This document shows positions 1 to 5,064 of a stretch of 5,064 nucleotides of DNA, piece by piece. The notes beneath the pieces are model-generated. The model saw only the letters and a program-made list of their open reading frames with translations. It made no database searches and was not told where the DNA came from. Source of the DNA: SIG350 sp964520895 (GTDB lineage: Bacteria > Bacillota > Clostridia > TANB77 > SIG350); assembly GCA_964520895.1 (NCBI GenBank), contig CAZFOR010000065.1, positions 1-5,064 of the forward strand. The letters are read 5' to 3'. Positions within the stretch are counted from its first letter, which is position 1. Each line of letters begins with the position of its first letter. The position numbers and the translations under genes were made by a program.

Positions 1-3
1 CAT
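1..3 (-). CDS. Start codon of a probable divergent gene, cut off by the window edge
   Basis: Only the ATG (CAT on the plus strand) lies in the window, so the product cannot be named. The call rests on context. Reading the minus strand, GGGAG (plus positions 12-16) lies 7-8 bases before this ATG, and a well-formed promoter (complement 32-60) would start transcription roughly 20-25 bases upstream of it. A promoter, a Shine-Dalgarno-like site and an ATG in the right order and spacing make a divergent gene likely, but no codon beyond the first can be seen. Confidence 0.4.
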
Positions 4-31
4 AAAATTTCTCCCATTTCCTTATATACTC

Positions 32-60
32 ATATTATTATATTTATCTTTTTTTGTCAA
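32..60 (-). promoter_or_regulatory. Sigma-A-type promoter for the divergent gene at the left edge
   Basis: On the minus strand the -35 is a perfect TTGACA (plus 55-60). It is followed after 17 bases by TAATAT (plus 32-37), which matches 4 of 6 bases of the -10 consensus including the key second A and last T. A better -10 word, TATAAT, also occurs but only 12 bases from the -35, which is too close. The predicted start of transcription near position 25 leaves a short leader that contains the GGGAG site. This is the clearest promoter in the window, although AT-rich DNA produces -10-like words easily. Confidence 0.55.
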
Positions 61-105
61 TATTTTTTTATTTACCTTTGTATAACTTCTTAATTAAGCA
101 CATAT

Positions 106-114
106 TTGTCCACA
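106..114 (+). promoter_or_regulatory. DnaA-box-like 9-mer in the nrdJ upstream region
   Basis: TTGTCCACA differs from the DnaA box TTATCCACA at one position. It stands out because it is one of the few GC-containing stretches in this region. In other bacteria DnaA binds upstream of some ribonucleotide reductase genes, which gives a reason to notice it, but a single imperfect 9-mer is weak evidence and may be chance. Confidence 0.2.
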
Positions 115-156
115 GGTTTACATAGAAATTTTATTGTACAAGTTTAGACATTATTA

Positions 157-185
157 TTGTTTTTTTATTCTATTTATAGTATATT
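157..185 (+). promoter_or_regulatory. Candidate promoter for the nrdJ cluster
   Basis: TTGTTT (157-162) is followed after 17 bases by TATATT (180-185). The -10 matches 5 of 6 consensus bases; the -35 keeps only the TTG. An overlapping TATAGT at 175-180 is an alternative -10 without a good -35. It is the best plus-strand candidate I could find upstream of nrdJ, but the region is so A/T-rich that this is only a suggestion. Confidence 0.25.
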
Positions 186-341
186 AAGGTTGTAAATTTT
201 AAATCAATACAATTTGATGTTACTTTATTATTCTAATAATCTATATCAAATAAATAAAATTACAAAATTTTTTAACATTATTTTTACAAAAGAAATTTCC
301 AAAAATACCAAAAGATAAAATTTAATAATAATTTAATATGT

Positions 342-350
342 AGGAAGGTG
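342..350 (+). promoter_or_regulatory. Ribosome binding site that fixes the nrdJ start
   Basis: AGGAAGGTG, continuing into A, is complementary to the 3' end of 16S rRNA apart from one extra base. It sits 6 bases before the ATG at 357. The in-frame GTG at 348-350 lies inside this site and therefore has no properly spaced Shine-Dalgarno of its own, so the ATG at 357 is the preferred start. Confidence 0.75.
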
Positions 351-356
351 ACAATT

Positions 357-2834
357 ATGTTCAAATTTACAAATATTATTTCAGAAAACGTGTGGAAGGA
401 CAGATATTCAAAAGATAACGAATCATTGGAACATAATTTTGATAGAGTAGCTAGATTTTGTTCAGCTGATAATCAAGATGACTATATTATGTTTAAAACT
501 GTTCTAGAAGACGGATTATTTTTCCCAGGTGGAAGAACAATGTCAAATGCAGGTATTGGAAAAGACTTAACATTAAACAATTGTTTTGTTGCTTCACAGA
601 TACAAGATTGCATGGAAGATATTTTTAACAAAGTAAAATTAGGTGCAATTACACATCAAAAAGGTGGTGGAATTGGTTATGATTTTAGTCAATTAAGACC
701 AAAAGGATCTCCAACTTCAAATGATGCTTTTGCATCTGGTCCTATTAGCTTTATTGATGTTTTTAATCAACAAACAGCAACTATTACACAAGGTGGTCGT
801 AGAGGCGCTAATATGGGTGTTCTATCTGTTTATCATATGGATATAGAAGACTTTATTACTTGTAAATCAAAAGATATATCAAAATTACCATTTTTTAATT
901 TATCAGTAATGGTTGATGACAATTTTATGAAAGCAAAAAACAATGATGAAGATATTTATCTACATCATCCTGTTTATGACCAATATGGAAATATATTAAA
1001 AGACGAATCAAAATGGAAATATAAAAAGAAAATTAGTGCTAAATACTTATGGGATTTGATAACTAAAAATGCTTATGATAATGGAGAACCAGGTGTATTC
1101 TTTTTTGATAATATGAATAATGATAATAACTTATGGTATATCGAAAAAATAATATGTAGTAATCCATGTGCGGAATATTTAGCAGGAACTGTATATGGTA
1201 ATCATCCAAAAACAGGAAAGCCATTAGTTCCTAGTGAATTTGGTGGTGCTTGTAATCTTGGTAGTTTAATGTTACAAAATTTTGTTATAAATCCTTTTAC
1301 AGGAAAAGCATCTATTGATTACGCTAAATTAAAAGAATCAATTTGTGTAGGTGTTAAGTTATTAGATAATATTATAGATATAAATAATTACCCAGATAAA
1401 ATATTTAAAAACTATCAAAAAAATTTCAGAACAATAGGTCTTGGAATAACAGGACTTGCTGATATGTTAGTAATGATGAATATTAAATATGGTAGTGAAG
1501 AATCTGTTAAGTTCTGTGATGAATTAATGAACTTTATAACTAAAACTACATATAAAGCATCTATTGAACTTGCAAAAGAAAAAGGTAGTTTCCCATTACT
1601 AGATAGAGAAAAATATGTTCAAAGTGGATTTATCCAAAAACATATCGCTATTGATCCTGAATGGAAAGAAATTGCTGATAGTATTATAAAAAATGGTATT
1701 CGTAATGCAAAAATGATTTCTGTTGCTCCTACTGGAACAATGAGCTTAACATTTGGTAATAACTGTTCATCTGGTTTAGAACCAATCTTTAGTTTGTCTT
1801 ATGAAAGAAGAGTTAAAATGGGCGGACAAGATGATAGTTGTGCTAAGATTGTTGAAATGCAAGATTATGCATATGGTGCATGGAAAGATATAACAAATAA
1901 TAATATTGTAAATCATGATACATTTGTAACTGCACTTGATTTACCTGTATCAGCACATTTAGAAGTATTAAAAACAATTAATTTTCATGTTGATATGAGT
2001 AGTAGTAAAACAATTAACATCCCTACTGAATATTCTTTTGAAGATACTAAATCAGTATATGATTATTGTTGGGAAAACGGTGTAAAAGGTTGTACAATAT
2101 TTAGACCAAATGATATTAGAAAAGGTGTTTTAATTGAAAAATCTGATTCTAATAAAGAAAAAGAAGTTAAAGAAATTAAACAACCAGAAGAATATATAGA
2201 TTACAAAGCTCAATTAAAAAGAGGAGATATCTTATCTACTGATGATACTTTAATAGGAAGAAAGAAAAAATTAATAACTGGTTGTGGTTCATTACATTTA
2301 ACTGCATTCTTTGATCCTGTTGATGGAGAGTTCCAAGAATTATTCTTACAAAAAGGATCTGATGGTGGATGTAATAACTTTATGATAGCATTATCTAGAA
2401 TGACTTCACTTTGTGCAAGAGCTGGTGTTGATATTTATTCAATAGTAGATCAATTAAAAAGTTGTGGTGTTTGTCCTTCATATGCTGTTAGAAAAGCAAC
2501 AAAAGGTGATACTTCAATTGGAAGTTGTTGTCCAGTAGCAGTTGGAAATGCAATTTTAGAATTATATAAAGAAATTCAAGAAGAAATTCAATATAATGAA
2601 GAAGAAGATTTAATTGATGGATTATATGATGATATCGAAACTGATGATGATAACAATGATGAAATCATAGAAAAAGAAACTATTATTAGAGAAGTTGCGG
2701 CTACAAGCAATAATTCTAATGGAATAATAAAAGAAAATAAAGGTTCTAAATGCCCTGAATGTGGTGAAGAAGGAATGATATTTGAAGGAGGTTGCTGCAT
2801 TTGCAAAAATTGCGGTTATAGTAAATGTGGATAA
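357..2834 (+). CDS. nrdJ: Adenosylcobalamin-dependent (class II) ribonucleotide reductase
   Basis: Cytosolic enzyme that reduces ribonucleotides to deoxyribonucleotides with a radical generated from coenzyme B12, so it works with or without oxygen. Seen in the 825-aa protein: an N-terminal reductase domain with FPGGRTMSNAG near 56-66 and NNCFVAS with redox Cys76; the allosteric-region block LRP.G and GGRRGANMG (113-154); the active-site motif NPCAE with Asn269, thiyl-radical Cys271 and Glu273; GACNLGS with redox partner Cys299; APTGT at 457-461 and SSGLEPIF at 471-478. A TSCPD-like, Cys- and Gly-rich domain follows at about 640-735, then a very acidic linker (741-775). A C-terminal zinc-ribbon-like end (CPEC at 799-802, then Cys813, 816, 819 and 824, ending CGYSKCG) probably carries or shuttles reducing equivalents. 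Between Cys271 and Cys299 lies a loop longer than in Thermotoga NrdJ. The length is normal and every catalytic residue is present, so the enzyme should be active. An alternative start is GTG at 348. Confidence 0.96.
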   Translation: MFKFTNIISENVWKDRYSKDNESLEHNFDRVARFCSADNQDDYIMFKTVLEDGLFFPGGRTMSNAGIGKDLTLNNCFVASQIQDCMEDIFNKVKLGAITHQKGGGIGYDFSQLRPKGSPTSNDAFASGPISFIDVFNQQTATITQGGRRGANMGVLSVYHMDIEDFITCKSKDISKLPFFNLSVMVDDNFMKAKNNDEDIYLHHPVYDQYGNILKDESKWKYKKKISAKYLWDLITKNAYDNGEPGVFFFDNMNNDNNLWYIEKIICSNPCAEYLAGTVYGNHPKTGKPLVPSEFGGACNLGSLMLQNFVINPFTGKASIDYAKLKESICVGVKLLDNIIDINNYPDKIFKNYQKNFRTIGLGITGLADMLVMMNIKYGSEESVKFCDELMNFITKTTYKASIELAKEKGSFPLLDREKYVQSGFIQKHIAIDPEWKEIADSIIKNGIRNAKMISVAPTGTMSLTFGNNCSSGLEPIFSLSYERRVKMGGQDDSCAKIVEMQDYAYGAWKDITNNNIVNHDTFVTALDLPVSAHLEVLKTINFHVDMSSSKTINIPTEYSFEDTKSVYDYCWENGVKGCTIFRPNDIRKGVLIEKSDSNKEKEVKEIKQPEEYIDYKAQLKRGDILSTDDTLIGRKKKLITGCGSLHLTAFFDPVDGEFQELFLQKGSDGGCNNFMIALSRMTSLCARAGVDIYSIVDQLKSCGVCPSYAVRKATKGDTSIGSCCPVAVGNAILELYKEIQEEIQYNEEEDLIDGLYDDIETDDDNNDEIIEKETIIREVAATSNNSNGIIKENKGSKCPECGEEGMIFEGGCCICKNCGYSKCG

Positions 2835-3153
2835 TATTACTCGTTTTATAAATAATAGGAACAATAATTTAAAAGAAAAATGCAAGTATTTTCCTTGCCA
2901 TGATTTAGATTATGATTTATTTGACTGTAGAAGTTGTTATTGCCCTTTTTATAATATTTGCTCAAATAAAGCATTAAATAAAGAAAATATTTTATTTGAT
3001 GGATATTTACTTAAAAATAATATTTTAGCTTGTGAAAAATGTAGTATAATTCATAACAAAAATGTTGTAAATTATATATATGAGCAATTAGATAATAATA
3101 TTAGCATTAATGATATTTACACTCAAGTTAAACAAAAATATATTAAAATATAG
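2827..3153 (+). CDS. Cysteine-rich small domain protein (putative metal-binding), coupled to nrdJ
   Basis: A 108-aa soluble protein with eight cysteines in the arrangement of the cysteine-rich small domain family (Pfam PF04071, by recall): CKYFPCH (Cys19, Cys24, His25), then FDCRSCYCPFY (Cys34, 37, 39), Cys45, and a second cluster ACEKCSIIH (Cys69, Cys72, His76), followed by a YIYEQL helix. The family is regarded as a probable metal binder of unknown function; relatives stand alone or are attached to cobalamin-biosynthesis proteins such as CobD. Residues 85-108 form a tail beyond the domain. The chosen GTG start overlaps the nrdJ stop by 8 bases and has no clear ribosome binding site, which suggests translational coupling; it puts the domain close to the N-terminus as in relatives. 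A TTG at 2782 has AAGGA about 8 bases upstream and is an alternative (123 aa), but its extra residues are read from the zinc-ribbon codons of nrdJ in another frame. The family call is firm; the role is unknown. Confidence 0.8.
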   Translation: MDNITRFINNRNNNLKEKCKYFPCHDLDYDLFDCRSCYCPFYNICSNKALNKENILFDGYLLKNNILACEKCSIIHNKNVVNYIYEQLDNNISINDIYTQVKQKYIKI

Positions 3154-3164
3154 GAGGTTATTTT

Positions 3165-3677
3165 ATGGAAAAAGTTAGAGGTTTTGAAATATGTAAGGGT
3201 TATGAAGATAAAGATATTACACTACCAATTAGAAAAACTGCTCATTCAGTTGGATATGATTTAGAAGCAGCAGAAGATACAACTATCCCATCTATTTGGA
3301 AAACAGTTTTTACAAATGTAGGTAAGTTTTTATCAGGTAAAGAAGATTTTGAGCCTATTAAACCTACAATGGTTAAAACAGGAATTAAATCATATTTTGG
3401 TACAGATGAAGTTTTATTTTTAGCAAATAGAAGTTCACATCCTGGTAAAAAAGGGTTAATACTTGCAAATAGTATTGGTGTAATTGAATCAGATTATTAT
3501 GGTAATCCTGATAATGATGGAAATCTTATTTATGCATATTATAACTTCTTTCCAGTTGATACACATATAAAAAAACATGACCCAATTGGTCAAGCATTTT
3601 TTCAAAAATTCTTAGTTGCTGATAATGATAATGCAACTGGTCAAAGACTTGGTGGATTTGGTTCAACTGATAAATAA
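3165..3677 (+). CDS. dut: dUTPase (deoxyuridine 5'-triphosphate nucleotidohydrolase), trimeric type
   Basis: Hydrolyses dUTP to dUMP and pyrophosphate, keeping uracil out of DNA and providing the precursor for dTMP. All five motifs of the homotrimeric family can be read in the 170 aa: motif 1 SVGYDLEAAED (28-38), motif 2 NRSSHPGKKG (88-97), motif 3 GVIESDYYGN (105-114), motif 4 DPIGQAFFQKF (139-149) and the C-terminal P-loop-like motif 5 RLGGFGSTDK (161-170). An insertion between motifs 1 and 2 (about 39-66) and the YYGNPDNDG loop after motif 3 resemble a Bacillota and phage subgroup and make it slightly longer than the typical 150 aa. Glu108 occupies the motif 3 position that is usually Asp (GVID), the residue that activates the catalytic water. 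AGGAGG at 3152-3157, overlapping the stop of the preceding gene, is 7 bases before the ATG. Only 11 bases separate the genes, so it is very likely cotranscribed with nrdJ. Confidence 0.93.
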   Translation: MEKVRGFEICKGYEDKDITLPIRKTAHSVGYDLEAAEDTTIPSIWKTVFTNVGKFLSGKEDFEPIKPTMVKTGIKSYFGTDEVLFLANRSSHPGKKGLILANSIGVIESDYYGNPDNDGNLIYAYYNFFPVDTHIKKHDPIGQAFFQKFLVADNDNATGQRLGGFGSTDK

Positions 3678-3692
3678 TTTAAGTATATATAC

Positions 3693-3731
3693 AAAAAATG
3701 ATGTAATTCTTAAAAGAATTACATCATTTTT
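3693..3731. terminator. Bidirectional intrinsic terminator between dut and the pilin-like gene
   Basis: A perfect inverted repeat: AAAAATGATGTAATTC at 3694-3709 pairs with its complement at 3716-3731, and one more T-A pair (3710 with 3715) closes a TAAA loop. The stem core ends in a T run for plus-strand transcripts (3727-3731), while the A run 3693-3698 gives a T run for minus-strand transcripts. It starts 16 bases after the dut stop and lies 13 bases beyond the pilin-like stop at 3744. The stem is AT-rich, so its strength is uncertain, but its length, symmetry and position between convergent genes are convincing. Confidence 0.85.
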
Positions 3732-3743
3732 ATATTAATATTA

Positions 3744-4964
3744 TTATTCGTTATTTCCTATTATCCATGGATTTGTTGATGTTCCTTTTTGAGTGTTATC
3801 ATTAGCTGCTGTTACTGCGGTTGTTGATTTTAAAATTACCACTGGTCTAACACTATTACTTGGCCCATATTCACCATCATTTGGATCATACATATATGCA
3901 CATGAGACTTGTGAGTATGATGCCCCAAAAATATATCTGACATACAAAGTATAGCCCATACCATACATACTATTTCCAAATACTGTAGATGCAATCCAAT
4001 AACTTATATTATTATCTGTGTTTTGTGTACTTTTAAATATCATATTAAATTCATTTTCTGTCATATTATCTTCAACCACTGTTTCTCTATAAGAATAATG
4101 TTCGCTTTTATATTGTTTTCCATCTACTTCAAATTGATATCCATAATCCTCTGACTGTAAATTCTCATTTATTACCGGAACAAATTTAGTAACCTCATTT
4201 ATGTCTTCTATTATTATACTTCTTGCTTCTTTTGCATATTCTGCATTTTTATATATTGCACATATATTGTTTAATTCTTCTACTACATTTTCATATCCTG
4301 TTTGTCCACCCAAAATCAATTTTGGTAATAATGGGTCTCCCCTTGTTATTACCACATTTCCACATTTTATTGATAATACTCTCCACATTTCTTCACTTGT
4401 AGAATCAGTTGTATATGTTATATCTGTTTTTGCTGCAGTTGAATCCATATTATACTCCTCGCAGTTATTAACTCCTCTTTTTGATGCTAATGAAGTGTAG
4501 CTTCCTTCCCCGGGTGTGCATTTTATATAATCTCCAACTTTAACCTTTCCTAGTGCAACACTCGTCAAATCAGTCATACCCAGTTCTGTCGCCCATTCAA
4601 ATTCTTCATCATTTAATAAATTTTTATATACTAAATTACCATTTACTATTCCTAAATTTTCAGCATCTTTATCTGTTATACTTGGCACATATTTCTTTAG
4701 TTCACTATATTGTGTTTTTCCATCTATATTTAATCCGTTTTTGTCAAAAGTATCATTAGTATCTAATTGTTTTTGCATTACTTTCCTTGTATATTCCTCT
4801 CTATAATTTGTCAAATTACTTTTAAATACTGCTTCTTTTGCTTTATCTATTGTACTATTTTCTCCTGTTATACTCATTATTACTGCTCCTGTTAGTATTA
4901 TTAATACTATTATTGTTATTATTAATGCTACTAATGAAATACCTCTTTTTTGTTTTGTTTTCAT
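3744..4964 (-). CDS. Type IV pilin-like surface protein with C-terminal lectin/FGE-like block
   Basis: A 406-aa protein with a class III (prepilin-type) leader: basic KTKQKRG (2-8), probable cleavage after Gly8, then a hydrophobic helix (9-32, beginning ISLVALII) and an amphipathic continuation GENSTIDKAKEAV. Mature position +5 is Ala, where classical pilins and pseudopilins have Glu. The middle (about 140-260) contains VGDYIKC, EMWRVLSI and a TGYENVVEELNNIC segment leading to EARSIIIEDI, a pattern I recall from many uncharacterised Clostridia surface proteins. The C-terminal part has YWIAS (322-326) and SVRPVVILKS (371-380), as in C-type-lectin/FGE-like (DUF6273-like) folds, then a tail with GTSTNPWII. 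Five cysteines (149, 168, 201, 235, 355) could form disulfides. AGGAGG at complement 4974-4979 is 9 bases before the ATG. It is monocistronic in this window. Export and assembly at the cell surface are inferred; no pilus machinery genes are visible and no ligand can be named. Confidence 0.7.
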   Translation of the reverse strand: MKTKQKRGISLVALIITIIVLIILTGAVIMSITGENSTIDKAKEAVFKSNLTNYREEYTRKVMQKQLDTNDTFDKNGLNIDGKTQYSELKKYVPSITDKDAENLGIVNGNLVYKNLLNDEEFEWATELGMTDLTSVALGKVKVGDYIKCTPGEGSYTSLASKRGVNNCEEYNMDSTAAKTDITYTTDSTSEEMWRVLSIKCGNVVITRGDPLLPKLILGGQTGYENVVEELNNICAIYKNAEYAKEARSIIIEDINEVTKFVPVINENLQSEDYGYQFEVDGKQYKSEHYSYRETVVEDNMTENEFNMIFKSTQNTDNNISYWIASTVFGNSMYGMGYTLYVRYIFGASYSQVSCAYMYDPNDGEYGPSNSVRPVVILKSTTAVTAANDNTQKGTSTNPWIIGNNE

Positions 4965-4973
4965 TTTCTTTCT

Positions 4974-4979
4974 CCTCCT
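4974..4979 (-). promoter_or_regulatory. Ribosome binding site of the pilin-like gene
   Basis: On the minus strand AAGGAGGAG precedes the ATG at 4964; the core AGGAGG is 9 bases away. The leader around it is almost pure purine (AGAAGGAGGAGAAAGAAA). A near-perfect match at this spacing predicts strong translation and supports the chosen start. Confidence 0.8.
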
Positions 4980-5011
4980 TCTTATTTTTGTTTTCTATCT
5001 TATTTTATCTT

Positions 5012-5044
5012 TCTATATCACCTTCCTTTTCGCATTAAAAAAAA
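5012..5044 (-). promoter_or_regulatory. Weak extended -10 promoter candidate for the pilin-like gene
   Basis: On the minus strand TATAGA (plus 5012-5017) is preceded by TGA, an extended -10 arrangement, and a poor -35-like TTTTAA (plus 5035-5040) lies 17 bases upstream. It would give a leader of about 40 bases. The same bases include AGGAAGGTGA, which looks like a ribosome binding site but has no usable start codon after it. Offered only as the best candidate in this leader; the true promoter may lie outside the window. Confidence 0.2.
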
Positions 5045-5064
5045 TCTAAAACTAGCTATTAGTT
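5037..5064 (-). terminator. Probable terminator of an upstream minus-strand gene, cut by the right edge
   Basis: On the minus strand AACTA, five loop bases and TAGTT form a short stem, followed by TTAGA and then eight T residues (plus 5037-5044). The right arm looks longer than the part of the left arm inside the window, as expected if the window edge cuts the hairpin. If the next five plus-strand bases are TTAGA, the stem becomes 10 bp directly before the T run. This would separate the pilin-like gene from its upstream neighbour. Confidence 0.4.

Larger units (their letters stand above)
4..356. other. Divergent intergenic region upstream of nrdJ
   Basis: About 350 bases with no supportable gene. 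It holds the minus-strand promoter at the left, a DnaA-box-like TTGTCCACA at 106-114, a short palindrome TTGTACAA at 134-141, a weak plus-strand promoter candidate at 157-185, and the nrdJ ribosome binding site at 342-350. The stretch 190-330 is nearly pure A/T; I see no GC-bearing helices, no B12-box-like sequence and no convincing paired NrdR boxes in it. If the 157-185 promoter is real, the nrdJ leader would be about 165 bases long and largely unstructured. Confidence 0.6.

Noticed and set aside
134..141. Palindrome TTGTACAA as an operator
   Set aside because: Only 8 bp of perfect symmetry with no extension or second copy; expected by chance.
190..345. Cobalamin or other riboswitch leader before nrdJ
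   Set aside because: The stretch is nearly pure A/T with no GC helices or B12-box-like sequence, and class II reductases are usually not under B12-riboswitch repression.
60..345. Paired NrdR boxes upstream of nrdJ
   Set aside because: Several ACA/TATAT-like words exist, but no two match the roughly 16-bp NrdR pattern at helical spacing; in such AT-rich DNA single partial matches mean nothing.
348..356. GTG start for nrdJ three codons upstream
   Set aside because: The GTG is part of the AGGAAGGTGA Shine-Dalgarno that serves the ATG at 357 at ideal spacing.
2588..2885. Two overlapping minus-strand reading frames at the nrdJ end
   Set aside because: They are antisense shadows of the acidic linker codons (GAA/GAT) of nrdJ, giving Ser/Ile/Phe-rich low-complexity peptides with no family resemblance or ribosome binding site.
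5016..5036. Tiny minus-strand ORF (ATG CGA AAA GGA AGG TGA) before the pilin-like gene
   Set aside because: Five codons with no ribosome binding site and no recognisable leader-peptide features.
4201..5038. Plus-strand reading frames opposite the pilin-like gene
   Set aside because: They are low-complexity Leu/Ser/Tyr/Phe-rich antisense translations of a well-supported minus-strand gene.

Overview
This is a strongly AT-rich window with strong AGGAGG-type ribosome binding sites, AGA/TTA/AAA-rich codon use and short A/T-flanked hairpin terminators. Together with the protein families, this points to a low-GC Bacillota, most likely an anaerobic Clostridia-like bacterium. That placement is inference from composition and family resemblance; no taxonomic marker gene is present.

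Layout. (1) Positions 1-356 are a gene-free, very AT-rich intergenic region. Its left end carries a good minus-strand promoter (TTGACA, 17 bp, TAATAT), a Shine-Dalgarno-like GGGAG and a CAT at 1-3, so a divergent gene probably begins exactly at the window edge. (2) Positions 357-3677 are a compact plus-strand cluster of three genes: nrdJ (adenosylcobalamin-dependent class II ribonucleotide reductase, complete, 825 aa), a small protein of the cysteine-rich small domain type whose start overlaps the end of nrdJ, and dut (trimeric-type dUTPase, 170 aa) 11 bp further on. (3) A long hairpin at 3693-3731, A-flanked on one side and T-flanked on the other, separates convergent genes and probably terminates transcription from both sides. 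(4) Positions 3744-4964 on the minus strand encode a 406-aa pilin-like surface protein: an N-terminal prepilin-like segment without the usual Glu+5, an uncharacterised middle, and a C-terminal block ending in a VRPVV motif that resembles C-type-lectin/FGE-like folds. (5) The right edge holds this gene's leader and probably half of the terminator of the gene upstream of it.

How the genes fit together. nrdJ and dut both act on deoxynucleotide supply: NrdJ makes dNDPs or dNTPs using coenzyme B12, and Dut removes dUTP and supplies dUMP for thymidylate synthesis. The cysteine-rich small protein between them is the least understood member. Relatives of this domain occur with cobalamin-biosynthesis proteins, so its coupling to a B12-dependent enzyme is the most interesting functional link here. 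The pilin-like gene is a separate, opposite-strand unit with a cell-surface role.
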